DNA of 64,000 nt from Arenibacter sp. F20364 (GTDB taxonomy: Bacteria; Bacteroidota; Bacteroidia; Flavobacteriales; Flavobacteriaceae): assembly GCF_023015905.1 (NCBI RefSeq), contig NZ_JALKBD010000007.1:62001-126000 (forward strand), read 5' to 3'. A program made the position numbers and the translations under genes. The notes under the pieces are model-generated. The model worked only from the letters and a program-made list of their open reading frames with translations. It searched no databases and was not told where the DNA came from. Below are positions 47,969-57,558 of the stretch, in pieces (position 1 is the first letter of the stretch; the number at the start of each line of letters is the position of its first letter).

Positions 47969-48613
47969 TTAAGCAGTAACCGCTTTTTTGGATTCCTGTT
48001 TCAACATGGATTTATTGCTTTTCCAACCCATATATGCAGCTACCAAAGTAAGCGTCATTCCAACAAACATCATATAGGCACCTATACTTGGTAGGGAAGT
48101 AACATCAAAATTCAACATTTTTTGATATCCCAACAGAGGTGGTTTATAGGTCATGGGGGTTCCGTCAGCATTGGTCACTTTAATAATGGCATGTGGATCT
48201 AGGTTGGAACCATAATCTGTAAGCCATTCATTGAAGTCGTACATACCCACAACGCCCAAAACGGACATCAACAGAAACCAGCCGAGAAACCATTTATAAC
48301 CCACTTTGCCATAAAATCCCAACAGCCCTATAAGAACTCCTAGTACCACCATTCCAATGATCACCTTGGGAAAAATATCAAATTCCCACATTTCCCCTGG
48401 TTTCGGTATGGTTTTCATACCAATATAGTGATTTAATCCATCTATATTCTGTAGATCAAATTCAGAGGCTCCCTCTATTCCTGTGATATGGATATTCATG
48501 CCCAATGGTTCGGGATATTGGGGTGCACCCAACATAATATTCCATAATGGAAAGGCAAATAACCCCAGTAACAGCAATGGGCCAATTATCATTAATACGT
48601 TTGCTTTTTTCAT
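47969..48613 (-). CDS. nosB: NosB-like membrane protein of clade II nos clusters
   Basis: 214 residues, about four helices (6-28, 85-105, 110-128, 175-195) with a periplasmic loop of about 55 residues between the first two. The gene directly following nosZ in clade II clusters is called nosB and encodes a membrane protein of unknown function. I assign the name by position and topology, not by motif. A terminator-like hairpin separates it from nosZ. Confidence 0.7.
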   Translation of the reverse strand: MKKANVLMIIGPLLLLGLFAFPLWNIMLGAPQYPEPLGMNIHITGIEGASEFDLQNIDGLNHYIGMKTIPKPGEMWEFDIFPKVIIGMVVLGVLIGLLGFYGKVGYKWFLGWFLLMSVLGVVGMYDFNEWLTDYGSNLDPHAIIKVTNADGTPMTYKPPLLGYQKMLNFDVTSLPSIGAYMMFVGMTLTLVAAYMGWKSNKSMLKQESKKAVTA

Positions 48614-48681
48614 TTCTTGAGTTTTTTATTATTTACAAATCGAAAAATGTTTTGAGTGGTTGTTCCCTTCTTCAACTTGTT

Positions 48682-48719
48682 AAAAAAGCGGGCAGTTTCC
48701 AAAACCAGACCCGCTTTTT
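48682..48719 (-). terminator. internal terminator between nosZ and nosB
   Basis: GCGGG (48688-48692) and CCCGC (48710-48714) with an inner GTTT/AAAC pairing, flanked by A's and T's on both sides. It stands 27 bases after the nosZ stop and should lower expression of the downstream maturation genes compared with nosZ. Confidence 0.65.
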
Positions 48720-48745
48720 ACATCAAAAACTAAAATTAAGTGAAG

Positions 48746-50707
48746 CTATTCACCTAGGGACCAACTGAGCTCCAAATTGGAACTTGCAGGCGATACCCTA
48801 ACATAACCTTGCATCTCCTGGTGAAGTGCGGAACAGAAATCTGTACAATAGAACGGCCACACTCCTACTTGCTTCGGCTCCCAAACTATTGTCTTGGTCT
48901 GTCCGGGCATAATCAACAATTCGGAAGTGTTGGCACCTATTACAGCAAAGCCGTGTGGTACATCAAAGTCCTGTTCTTGATTGGTAACATGGAAATACAC
49001 CTTGTCCCCCACCTTAATACCCTCAATATTATCGGGGGTAAAATGGCTTCGGATGGTCGACATATAAATATGTACGTCCTTACCGTCACGTACCACTTTG
49101 GAATCTGCTGCCCCTAATGTTGCATAAGGGTGTTTATTGTCTGCAAGCTTATAGATCTTCTGTGATTTGGGCGCCAAGAGCTCGGCAGGAATTCCTGCTG
49201 CATAATGAGGCTCCCCATGGGTTGGAAAATCATAGATAAGTTCCATTTTGCCCCCTGAAATATCATACAATTGTGCGGAGTGTTCCAATTCCGGACCAGT
49301 CGGCAAATATCTGTCTTTGGTGATCTTGTTCATAGCCACCACATATTTACCAAAAGGTTTTCTGGAATTACCACCTGGTATCATTAAGTGGCCAACAGAA
49401 TAGTAGGTAGGTTTTCTATCGATAACTTCCCAGGTACCCAGTTTCCACATCACCACCTCCGAAGAGATAAAGAAAGTGGTGTAGGCATTACCCTCACCGT
49501 CGAATTCGGTATGTAAGGGCCCAAGACCTCCACTTTTTACAGTTCCGGCAAGTACATCCTCAAATTTCAGGATAGGAATTCCGTAAGCCTCCCCATCAAA
49601 TTTCTTACCTTCAATAGCAGCGATCATTTTATCAAAAGAATGTACCGTTAAATCCGCTGACAATTTTCCGTTACCAATAATATATTCTCCGGAAGGGTCT
49701 ACATCACAACCATGAGGTGATTTTGGAGTGGGCAGAAAGAATACCGCGCCAGGTACATCTAGTGGGTTTACTGTAAGTACTTCTTTTTTCATGGTACTTG
49801 TTGCAGTATGCGTAGACTCATCATATACATTATGCGCATAATTGGCGGGCATTTTTGTTCCCCCACCGTTGTTTACATACTCTTCGATTGCTTTCCAGTT
49901 AATAGCGGCAATAAAATCCTTATCATTCTGGGAAGAATTTACCTCCATAAGGGAATTTGCTTCTTCCGTATTATAGGTGGTAAAAAAGAACCAACCGTGG
50001 GATTTCCCCCTTCCAGGATGCGAAAGGTCATAGTTAAACCCTGGCATAATTATCTGAAACTTAAGATCCATATGACCGTGTTCAGGATCGACACTAATAA
50101 AAGATAGTGCACCCTTAAAATTGCCTTTGTACTCGTTAATGGGCATATCACGTTGTGGAACGGGTACAGAAAAACGGGTTCCTGCAACCACATACTCGGT
50201 ATTTTCAGTAATAAAGGATGAACTGTGGTTACCTGCACTATTTGGCACCTCAATGATTTCTTCGGTTTCAAAAGTGGTCAGACTTATCCTTGCAATCCTT
50301 GGCGTATTATTTCCGTTTATGAATATCCATCTTCCATCCAATTCACCATTGGTCTGGGAAATATCAGGGTGGTGGGAATCGTCCCATGGAACAAAGCCAA
50401 AAGAGGTGTTCAACATTGGCTTGGTCTCCTCCGAATAGCCGTATCCAGAGGTGGCGAACTGTGAAAATACGGGTATTTCCTTGAACATTCGTCCAGAGGG
50501 CAAGCCGTAAACTGTTAGGTTGCCACTATATCCACCAGACATAAAAGCGTAAAACTCGTCATGTTCCCCTGGAGCCACATAGACTTTCTCTGCATTGCTC
50601 GAATTCAATGCTCCGGAAGAACTTTTGCCTTGGTTACCGTTACCGCAACTAGTCAATAAGGCGGTAAAGCCCAAGAGTCCCAATACTAAATAGGTATATT
50701 TCTTCAT
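48746..50707 (-). CDS. nosZ: nitrous oxide reductase, clade II (Sec-exported)
   Basis: 653-residue periplasmic copper enzyme reducing N2O to N2. The N-terminus is a Sec lipoprotein-like signal (LLTSC, Cys21) without twin arginine, the mark of clade II NosZ. CuZ histidines are in the seven-bladed propeller: SHHPD (H112, H113), KSHGWFF, SPHGCDVDP, GPLHTEFD and GEPHYAAG. CuA is at the end: C621-x3-C625-x3-H629-x2-M632, with DVPHGF supplying another His. It is third in the operon after cytochrome c and fasciclin genes. Confidence 0.97.
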   Translation of the reverse strand: MKKYTYLVLGLLGFTALLTSCGNGNQGKSSSGALNSSNAEKVYVAPGEHDEFYAFMSGGYSGNLTVYGLPSGRMFKEIPVFSQFATSGYGYSEETKPMLNTSFGFVPWDDSHHPDISQTNGELDGRWIFINGNNTPRIARISLTTFETEEIIEVPNSAGNHSSSFITENTEYVVAGTRFSVPVPQRDMPINEYKGNFKGALSFISVDPEHGHMDLKFQIIMPGFNYDLSHPGRGKSHGWFFFTTYNTEEANSLMEVNSSQNDKDFIAAINWKAIEEYVNNGGGTKMPANYAHNVYDESTHTATSTMKKEVLTVNPLDVPGAVFFLPTPKSPHGCDVDPSGEYIIGNGKLSADLTVHSFDKMIAAIEGKKFDGEAYGIPILKFEDVLAGTVKSGGLGPLHTEFDGEGNAYTTFFISSEVVMWKLGTWEVIDRKPTYYSVGHLMIPGGNSRKPFGKYVVAMNKITKDRYLPTGPELEHSAQLYDISGGKMELIYDFPTHGEPHYAAGIPAELLAPKSQKIYKLADNKHPYATLGAADSKVVRDGKDVHIYMSTIRSHFTPDNIEGIKVGDKVYFHVTNQEQDFDVPHGFAVIGANTSELLIMPGQTKTIVWEPKQVGVWPFYCTDFCSALHQEMQGYVRVSPASSNLELSWSLGE

Positions 50708-50741
50708 TGTTTATAAATTAATTGATTATTGAGTTAAATAA

Positions 50742-51323
50742 TTATTCTGTAGTAGGTAGCATTACCTTATCTACCACATGGACTATTCCATTGCCTGCAG
50801 GCACACTGGCCAAAATTTTAGCGCCACCGACCATAACATCTTCCCCTACTACCTCAACGGTAACGTTCTGATCATTGGCCTGCCCCAATTTTTTAAATTT
50901 CTTTAGAAATTCCTTGCTGTAATTGCCCGGAGTTACGTGGTACTTTAAAATATTGGCCAATGCATCTTTGTTTTCTGGTTTTAGAAGATCGTCCACAGTG
51001 CCTTCCGGTAACGCGGCGAAAGCCTCATTAGTCGGGGCAAATACCATTAAGGGCCCAGCATTCACCAAAGCGTTTTCCAATTCCGCTGCCTGTACTGCGG
51101 CCACTAAGGTGGAATGGTCCGGGGAGCCTATGGCAATTTGCAGAACATTGGGTGTTGAACCATCATCGGCAATAAAGGCCTGGCCTTGTTTTTCAACTTC
51201 TTCCGTTGCTGCATTGTCCTGAGTTGGATTCGTTGCTGTCTTAGCTTCGTTTTTACAACTGAACAAAACGCCCAGCAGTAGAAACGATAACATAAATGAT
51301 TTTAAATTGGTTGTCGGGAACAT
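50742..51323 (-). CDS. fasciclin domain lipoprotein
   Basis: 193 residues: lipoprotein signal (GVLFSC, Cys23) and one FAS1 domain with TLVAAVQAAELENAL and LMVFAPTNEAFAALP, ending in NGIVHVVDKVMLP. FAS1 domains mediate adhesion or ligand contacts; in flavobacteria they often accompany nosZ and cytochromes. It lies 34 bases before nosZ. A function in holding or donating to NosZ is a guess. Confidence 0.85.
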   Translation of the reverse strand: MFPTTNLKSFMLSFLLLGVLFSCKNEAKTATNPTQDNAATEEVEKQGQAFIADDGSTPNVLQIAIGSPDHSTLVAAVQAAELENALVNAGPLMVFAPTNEAFAALPEGTVDDLLKPENKDALANILKYHVTPGNYSKEFLKKFKKLGQANDQNVTVEVVGEDVMVGGAKILASVPAGNGIVHVVDKVMLPTTE

Positions 51324-51335
51324 AATGTTATATTA

Positions 51336-51842
51336 TTATAAGGTTCTAAAGTATTCCAATACTGCTCTGGCCTGTTCTTCGGTAAGACCTTGATTGGCCA
51401 TTGGCGCACCGTTAAACTCGGCCAATAAAGCTTTTGCCAAAGGATCTTCCTTTACCATGCCCTCAGGATTCAAAATCATGTTCATCACCCATTCAGGGCT
51501 ACGTCTTTCCAAAATACCTGTTGGGGCAGGTCCTATGAATTTTTTGTCTACCCTATGACAGGCCAAACACATCTGATTGTAAACTTCCTCCCCTTTTTTG
51601 GCCATTTCCTGATCCACTTCTGCCACCAAGCTTACCGAGGTAATGGGCCCAACACCCTTGTTGGTCAAATCCACGGTTTCGGATGCCTTGGTTGTTACAG
51701 CCGCTGGTTCAGGAGCAGGTTGTTCCGTTGTGGTTTTTGCCCTATCCACACTAAATCCTTCTTTTTTCTTTTCTTCCTTACCTCCACAGCTCATCATCAA
51801 AACCGAAAATAGAACTGCGCTACCTTTTAAAATTATTTTCAT
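51336..51842 (-). CDS. monoheme cytochrome c lipoprotein
   Basis: 168 residues: lipobox ending MMSC (Cys19), a flexible linker rich in Lys, Thr and Ala (about 22-70), then a class I cytochrome c domain with C92-x2-C95-H96 (CLACH) and Met148 as the likely sixth ligand (GAPMAN). It is the first gene of the nos operon, so it is the probable electron donor to NosZ. Its promoter region has two palindromic sites. Confidence 0.9.
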   Translation of the reverse strand: MKIILKGSAVLFSVLMMSCGGKEEKKKEGFSVDRAKTTTEQPAPEPAAVTTKASETVDLTNKGVGPITSVSLVAEVDQEMAKKGEEVYNQMCLACHRVDKKFIGPAPTGILERRSPEWVMNMILNPEGMVKEDPLAKALLAEFNGAPMANQGLTEEQARAVLEYFRTL

Positions 51843-51961
51843 TTGTTTTTCCTTTAATTGTTACAGATCACTTGTTTCTTAATTATTAATACTATTTAAA
51901 TTGGTGATAATAAAACTGTCGGATTTAAAAATCATTCCTTGGTTTTAACAATTTATTGGGA

Positions 51962-52024
51962 CAAAATTAGGCTGTCATTAAACCATAAAACATGATAAAA
52001 ATCATATTTAGGATAAAAATGTCC
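51962..52024 (-). promoter_or_regulatory. nos operon promoter with FNR/DNR-like box and Rrf2-like operator
   Basis: Minus-strand -7 element TAATTTTG (51969-51962). Upstream are ATGAT-AAAA-ATCAT (51992-52005), matching the FNR/DNR consensus TTGATnnnnATCAA except its outermost bases, and GGATAAAAATGTCC (52011-52024), nearly the rrf2 operator. Centres lie about -43 and -62 from the predicted start, 19 bases apart. The rest of the 591-base stretch 51843-52433 shows no gene. Confidence 0.6.
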
Positions 52025-52460
52025 TTTTTTTGATCTTTTTTCCAATTAGAAATATATGGCCGTACCCTAATTTGAAAATAATTCCCCGCAATTAAAATTA
52101 AACCCTTGTTTTTCAATATGGTATATCCCCTAAAATTATGGATTGAATTTTCTGGAAGGATAGGAAATAAGGCTACAGCATCGGTCTTTTAAATCTTTTA
52201 CATATCTTAGTAAAAGCACTTACAGAGAAACATCTGTGCTATTGGCCCGCGATATTATTGAGGGCCATTTCATTATACTTTCAATCTTAAAATTGAAGGC
52301 CCCAGAAAGGAACTAAATAATGGTTTGTAATTATGTTTATTGGTCTATTGTCAATTAACGTTTGGCCGGTACTTTTTGATCCTTTATATTTTTTTGATTA
52401 TTAATCGCGGCATACGCTCCTTTCAAAATAGCCTTGTGCCCCATAGTGAACTTGTATTTT

Positions 52461-52940
52461 ATGACGAATTACGATATCATTATCGATAAGGAAAAAATCG
52501 TTTTAAGTCCGATGGATATAGCCTCTTTGGACATTGTTAAAATTAGCGACCGGCAATTCCATGCCCTTCGACAGAACCGGGCCTATAAAATCAAAATCTT
52601 ACATACAGATTTTGCGAACAAAAGAATGACATTGGAGGTAAATGGCAGTAGTTATGAATTGGCTTTAGCAGATAAGTATGATCAAATGGTGGACAAAATG
52701 GGGTTGTTAACGGCCAAAACCCATAAAATAAACAGTATTATAGCCCCAATGCCAGGTCTTATAATAGATATCATGGTAACAACAGGTCAGAAAGTGGTAA
52801 TTGGCACTCCCCTTATTGTGCTATCGGCCATGAAAATGGAGAATATCATCACTTCCTCCGGAGAAGGCATCGTAAAAAGTATAAAAGTCAATGTAAACGA
52901 AGCAGTTGACAAAGGACAGATTATAATTGAAATGGAATAG
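52461..52940 (+). CDS. biotin carboxyl carrier subunit of acyl-CoA carboxylase
   Basis: 159 residues with a C-terminal biotinyl domain; the biotin-accepting Lys125 lies in SAMKMEN. The N-terminal about 70 residues form a separate domain (IVLSPMDIASLDIVK). It carries the carboxyl group from the biotin carboxylase encoded 7 bases later to the carboxyltransferase after it. I start it at ATG 52461; a TTG at 52434 adds 9 unrelated residues. Confidence 0.9.
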   Translation: MTNYDIIIDKEKIVLSPMDIASLDIVKISDRQFHALRQNRAYKIKILHTDFANKRMTLEVNGSSYELALADKYDQMVDKMGLLTAKTHKINSIIAPMPGLIIDIMVTTGQKVVIGTPLIVLSAMKMENIITSSGEGIVKSIKVNVNEAVDKGQIIIEME

Positions 52941-52947
52941 CCATAGC

Positions 52948-54429
52948 ATGAAGATGGAAAAAATATTGATAGCCAACCGGGGAGAAATAGCTTTACGCAT
53001 CATGCGGACGGCACAAAAGATGGGAATAAAAACAGTGGCGGTCTATTCTGATGCCGATAGGGAAGCTCCCCATGTACGATTTGCCGATGAAGCAGTTCAT
53101 ATAGGAAATTCACCTTCTACGGAATCCTACTTGAATATGGACAAAATTGTGGAAGCAGCCTTAAAAACCAAGGCCCAAGGTATTCATCCTGGCTATGGCT
53201 TTTTAAGTGAGAATGCCGTTTTTGCCCAGCTGGTAGCTGATAACGGAATTACCTTTGTAGGCCCTAAACCACATGCCATAAGAGTTATGGGCGATAAATT
53301 GGCGGCCAAAGAAGCGGTTAAGGGTTATAATATTCCTATGGTACCCGGCATTGAAGAGTCCATTACCGAAATTTCCGTGGCCCAGAAAATATCCAAACAA
53401 ATAGGGTTTCCCATTTTAATAAAAGCCTCTGCTGGTGGCGGTGGCAAAGGAATGAGGGTGGTTCAACAACTATCCGAATTGCCCGATCAAATGGAACGTG
53501 CCATCAGCGAGGCCGAGGCAGCCTTTGGAAATGGCGCCGTCTTTATTGAAAAATACATTGAATCTCCAAGGCATATAGAAATCCAAGTATTGGCCGATAC
53601 CCATGGAAACATTTTTCATCTTTTTGAGCGGGAATGCAGTATACAGAGAAGACATCAAAAGGTTGTGGAAGAGGCTCCATCCGCCGTATTGACCCCAAAA
53701 ATAAGAGACGCCATGGGAAAAGCTGCCATAAAAGTAGCCAAGGCCTGTGATTATGTCGGGGCGGGAACGGTGGAATTCCTATTGGACAGTGATAAAAATT
53801 TCTATTTTTTGGAAATGAATACCCGTCTACAGGTAGAACATCCGGTAACAGAACTGATTACAGGTATTGATTTGGTGGAACAACAGATCAAAATTGCCAG
53901 AAATGAAAAACTGGCATTTTCACAGCAAGATTTGAGCATAAAAGGACATGCCCTGGAAGTTAGGGTCTATGCAGAAGACCCCTTGGACAATTTTCTGCCC
54001 AGTATGGGCAATTTGGAAACCTATAAGCGCCCCAAGGGCAAAGGAATAAGATTGGACGACGGTTTTGAGGAAGGAATGACCATACCCATGTATTACGACC
54101 CCATGTTGGCCAAATTAATTACCTACGGCCAAGACAGGGATGAGGCCATTCAGCTAATGATCCAAGCTATATCGGAATATAAGATAAAGGGGATATCCAC
54201 TACCCTGCCCTTTGGGAAGTTTGTTTGTGAACACAAAGCTTTTACTTCTGGGGAATTTGACACCCATTTTGTTAAGAAATACTACACTCCGGAACTGTTG
54301 CACCAACAATATGCGCAGGAGCGCGAAATTGCAGCCATGGTAGGATTGAAACTATTTTTGGAACACAAGGATATTCTTAAAGTTCCCGATCGCGAAAATT
54401 CCAATTGGCCATTAAAACGGACTAAGTGA
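52948..54429 (+). CDS. accC: biotin carboxylase subunit of acyl-CoA carboxylase
   Basis: 493-residue ATP-grasp biotin carboxylase: ILIANRGEIALRIMRTA at the N-terminus, ATP loop KASAGGGGKGMRVV near 157-170, catalytic EMNTRLQVEHPVTE near 285-298. It carboxylates biotin on the carrier with ATP and bicarbonate. It is longer than typical AccC (about 450), which suits the propionyl/acyl-CoA carboxylase type. ATG at 52948 or 52954; it follows the carrier gene by 7 bases. Confidence 0.93.
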   Translation: MKMEKILIANRGEIALRIMRTAQKMGIKTVAVYSDADREAPHVRFADEAVHIGNSPSTESYLNMDKIVEAALKTKAQGIHPGYGFLSENAVFAQLVADNGITFVGPKPHAIRVMGDKLAAKEAVKGYNIPMVPGIEESITEISVAQKISKQIGFPILIKASAGGGGKGMRVVQQLSELPDQMERAISEAEAAFGNGAVFIEKYIESPRHIEIQVLADTHGNIFHLFERECSIQRRHQKVVEEAPSAVLTPKIRDAMGKAAIKVAKACDYVGAGTVEFLLDSDKNFYFLEMNTRLQVEHPVTELITGIDLVEQQIKIARNEKLAFSQQDLSIKGHALEVRVYAEDPLDNFLPSMGNLETYKRPKGKGIRLDDGFEEGMTIPMYYDPMLAKLITYGQDRDEAIQLMIQAISEYKIKGISTTLPFGKFVCEHKAFTSGEFDTHFVKKYYTPELLHQQYAQEREIAAMVGLKLFLEHKDILKVPDRENSNWPLKRTK

Positions 54430-54477
54430 TAAGCACCAAATAACACCTATGGTTTTAATGGCGTAAAGCATTATTTA

Positions 54478-56019
54478 ATGAAGGAAAAAATAAAAAAACT
54501 CGAGGATAAAATTGCCGAAGCCAAATTGGGCGGCGGACAAAAACGTATTGAAACCCAGCATTCGAAAGGCAAGCTTACTGCCCGTGAACGAATTCATTTT
54601 CTGCTGGACGAGGGTTCGTTTGAAGAGTTGGGCGCCCTTGTGACCCACAGGACCAAAGACTTTGGTATGGGCAAGCAAATATTTTATGGGGATGGGGTAG
54701 TCACAGGGTATGGAACCATTAATGGTAGACAGGTCTGTGTTTTCGCCCAGGACTTTACCGTATTTGGAGGTTCGCTTTCCGAGACCCATGCAGAAAAAAT
54801 TTGCAAGGTAATGGACATGGCCATGAAAATAGGTGTGCCCATAATTGGCTTGAACGACAGCGGAGGGGCTCGGATTCAGGAAGGGGTACGATCGCTTGGC
54901 GGTTATGCCGATATCTTTCACAGGAATGTTATGGCTTCCGGTGTTATCCCACAAATTTCCGCTATTATGGGACCCTGTGCCGGAGGAGCCGTCTACTCCC
55001 CCGCCATGACCGACTTCACCCTGATGGTAGAAAATTCCAGTTATATGTTCGTTACCGGTCCCAATGTGGTTAAAACGGTGACCAATGAAGAGGTCAGTTC
55101 TGAAGAGCTAGGTGGGGCCATGACCCATGCCAGCAAATCCGGGGTCACCCATTTTACCGCCGAAAACGACCTGGAGTGTCTTGGACAAATAAAGGAACTT
55201 ATTGGTTATTTACCGCAAAACTGTGAAGATTTGCCCAAACCACTCCCCTATTCCCTAAATACCGAAGTCCGGGAAAAGTTGGAGACCATTATCCCTGAAA
55301 ATACTAATCAACCTTATGATATGCGACATGTCATCAAAGAAATCATTGACGATTCCCCTTTCTTTGAGGTCCATAAGCATTATGCCGAAAATATAGTTGT
55401 GGGCTTTGCTAGATTGGCCGGAAAAAGTATCGGGATCGTTGCCAACCAGCCCATGAGTCTGGCCGGGGTTTTGGATGTAAACAGTTCCAAAAAAGCGGCC
55501 CGATTCACCAGATGCTGTGATTGTTTCAATATTCCCCTACTAGTATTGGTAGATGTTCCCGGATTTCTTCCAGGCACTGATCAGGAATGGAACGGTATTA
55601 TTATCAATGGTGCCAAGCTGCTCTATGCCCTAAGCGAGGCTACGGTTCCCAAGGTAACCGTTATTACCCGAAAGGCCTACGGCGGGGCCTATGATGTTAT
55701 GAACTCCAAACATATAGGAGCCGACCTCAACTATGCCTGGCCAGGAGCCGAAATTGCCGTAATGGGTGCCAAAGGAGCCAGTGAGATCATCTTTAGGAAA
55801 GAGATAGATGCTGCAGAGGACTCTGAAACCAAACTAAAGGAAAAAGAGGAGGAATACGCCGATAAGTTTGCCAACCCATACAGCGCAGCGGAGAGAGGGT
55901 TTATAGATGAAGTGATTTTCCCCAGGGATACCCGTAGGAAATTGATAAATGCCTTTGCTCTGCTAGAAAATAAAGTGGTGAATTTGCCCAAGAAAAAACA
56001 TGGAAACATACCTTTGTAA
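54478..56019 (+). CDS. pccB: acyl-CoA carboxylase carboxyltransferase (beta) subunit, propionyl-CoA type
   Basis: 513-residue carboxyltransferase of the PccB/MmdA family with two crotonase folds. [20 protein letters not shown] near 124-143 and [16 protein letters not shown] near 164-179 mark the N domain; [17 protein letters not shown] near 359-375 and [10 protein letters not shown] near 400 mark the C domain. With the preceding two genes it makes a three-subunit carboxylase, most likely converting propionyl-CoA to methylmalonyl-CoA. Methylcrotonyl-CoA is an alternative. Confidence 0.9.
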   Translation: MKEKIKKLEDKIAEAKLGGGQKRIETQHSKGKLTARERIHFLLDEGSFEELGALVTHRTKDFGMGKQIFYGDGVVTGYGTINGRQVCVFAQDFTVFGGSLSETHAEKICKVMDMAMKIGVPIIGLNDSGGARIQEGVRSLGGYADIFHRNVMASGVIPQISAIMGPCAGGAVYSPAMTDFTLMVENSSYMFVTGPNVVKTVTNEEVSSEELGGAMTHASKSGVTHFTAENDLECLGQIKELIGYLPQNCEDLPKPLPYSLNTEVREKLETIIPENTNQPYDMRHVIKEIIDDSPFFEVHKHYAENIVVGFARLAGKSIGIVANQPMSLAGVLDVNSSKKAARFTRCCDCFNIPLLVLVDVPGFLPGTDQEWNGIIINGAKLLYALSEATVPKVTVITRKAYGGAYDVMNSKHIGADLNYAWPGAEIAVMGAKGASEIIFRKEIDAAEDSETKLKEKEEEYADKFANPYSAAERGFIDEVIFPRDTRRKLINAFALLENKVVNLPKKKHGNIPL

Positions 56020-56063
56020 TTAGCCGCTGACCACTTAACGCAATTTTCAATTTATAACAGGAC

Positions 56064-56930
56064 ATGAGCAACTTAGAAGAACTTATACAATTACTTACGT
56101 TGGAACGCATTAATGACAATACCTATGTAGGACAAAACTATCAGGCCCCATGGGGCAGGGTTTTTGGGGGACAGGTTTTGGGACAGTCTTTACATGCCGC
56201 TTACCAAACCGTATCCAACGATAAAATAGCCCACTCCATGCACGGGTATTTTATTTTAGGGGGAGACCTAAGCATTCCTATTACCTATGAAGTAGATTGT
56301 TTAAGGGATGGCCGTAGTTTTACCACTCGCAGGGTGGTAGCCAAGCAGAACGGCAAGGCCATTTTTAATATGGCAGCGTCTTTTCAGGTCCGGGAAGATG
56401 GAGTGGAGCACCAGATAACCATGCCCAATCTAATTACCCCTAAAAAGCTGATGAACAGCTTGGAGCAAATTGAGGAAATGGAAAAAACGGATCCCGACTC
56501 CTATAATCTTATTAAACTTACCCATCCCAAGGTATTCGAATTTAAACCGGTAGAACGCCTAACAGCACTTCTGGCCAAAGACGGACCTCCATTTAACCAT
56601 ATGTGGATGCGGGCTACGGAAAAGGTAAAAGCCGATTTGCCGCTGCAACAACAATTATTGGCCTATGCCTCCGATTACAACATTCTCACCACCGCTTCCC
56701 TCCCCCACCGTGAAGAACTCAGAAAAGGAAAGACTTTTTATGCCAGCATAGACCATGCTATATGGTTTCACCGCAATTTTAAAATAGACGAATGGCTTCT
56801 GTATACCATGGACAGTCCTAGCGCCTGCAATTCCAGAGGTTTTTCAAGGGGCAGTATTTTCGATAGAAACGGTATTCTGGTGGCCTCAGTGGCACAGGAA
56901 GGATTAATGCGCACCACCAGGGCAGAATAA
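56064..56930 (+). CDS. tesB: acyl-CoA thioesterase II
   Basis: 288-residue TesB with two hot-dog halves. WGRVFGGQVLGQSLHAAYQT near 28-47 is the first-half signature. In the second half, SDYNIL, DHAIWFHRNF and DEWLLYTMDSPSACNSRGFSRG (split) carry the conserved Asp and Gln/Ser region. It hydrolyses medium/long acyl-CoA to free acid and CoA. It follows the carboxylase genes by 44 bases and may control acyl-CoA pools in that pathway. Confidence 0.93.
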   Translation: MSNLEELIQLLTLERINDNTYVGQNYQAPWGRVFGGQVLGQSLHAAYQTVSNDKIAHSMHGYFILGGDLSIPITYEVDCLRDGRSFTTRRVVAKQNGKAIFNMAASFQVREDGVEHQITMPNLITPKKLMNSLEQIEEMEKTDPDSYNLIKLTHPKVFEFKPVERLTALLAKDGPPFNHMWMRATEKVKADLPLQQQLLAYASDYNILTTASLPHREELRKGKTFYASIDHAIWFHRNFKIDEWLLYTMDSPSACNSRGFSRGSIFDRNGILVASVAQEGLMRTTRAE

Positions 56931-57131
56931 TGCCCTTGGTATAAGTCCGTAATAATTTTCTGAGCGCCCCTACAAGCTATAGTCTTCTGTTACATGTTTT
57001 ACCAGCAATAATTTTTTTTGGAGAAGCCCAATACTATTCTTTTGGCCATCTATTTATTTGAGTCCAAACTTAGCACTAGTTTGAAAAAGCTATTGTGACC
57101 GAAAATTCAAATTTTTCTATCTTTTGGCACC

Positions 57132-57157
57132 CCTGCCCGAAAACGGTTCAGGCGGGC
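57132..57157. repeat. dispersed palindromic repeat copy
   Basis: Reverse complement begins GCCCGCCTGAACC and ends CGGGCAGG, matching the copies at 30305-30329 and 62697-62724. Confidence 0.65.
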
Positions 57158-57186
57158 TTTAGGGAGAGGGCAGAACCAAAATACCA

Positions 57187-57233
57187 AAAATTCAATTAAT
57201 TAGCCCTGACCCTAAAGGGAATAATTGAATTTT
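57187..57233. other. long inverted repeat between tesB and the small-protein genes
   Basis: AAAATTCAATTA at 57187-57198 and its exact complement at 57222-57233 form a 12-base stem, with an inner CCC-TAAA-GGG hairpin. No T run follows, so it is not a simple terminator; it may be an operator or a structured RNA. Elsewhere in 56931-57558 I see no gene. Confidence 0.45.
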
Positions 57234-57511
57234 ATCAATTGGAGACAGTTCAAAATATCGGATTTCTAATATCCGATCGAAAATATCAACGCTATATCAA
57301 ACTAGAATCCCAAACTTATATAAACCTCCTATTTATGGGCCAATATAGATGAACCGCCCTCGGTTAAACTACCAATAATACCCATAAAGTAGGATTTGGA
57401 TTACTGAAGACAACAGCGGTTTATCCCTTGTAAATTACCGTTCATCCATGTAAAATTTTCCCTCCCGTTTTTTATCCTTTTTTTTTCCCTTTTGACCACT
57501 AAATTTCCATT

Positions 57512-57540
57512 TAGGGCATGCCTGGGCGAATTTTGCCCTA
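57512..57540 (+). promoter_or_regulatory. hairpin in the leader of the small membrane protein gene
   Basis: TAGGGCA (57512-57518) and TGCCCTA (57534-57540) pair exactly; the ATG of the 56-residue protein is 18 bases further. It may mask or time translation. Confidence 0.45.
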
Positions 57541-57558
57541 TAACATTAAACAAAAGAT

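Noticed and set aside
54475-54954. 159-codon open frame antisense to the carboxyltransferase gene
   Set aside because: It lies wholly inside pccB, has no signal or domain, and follows from the codon pattern of the real gene.
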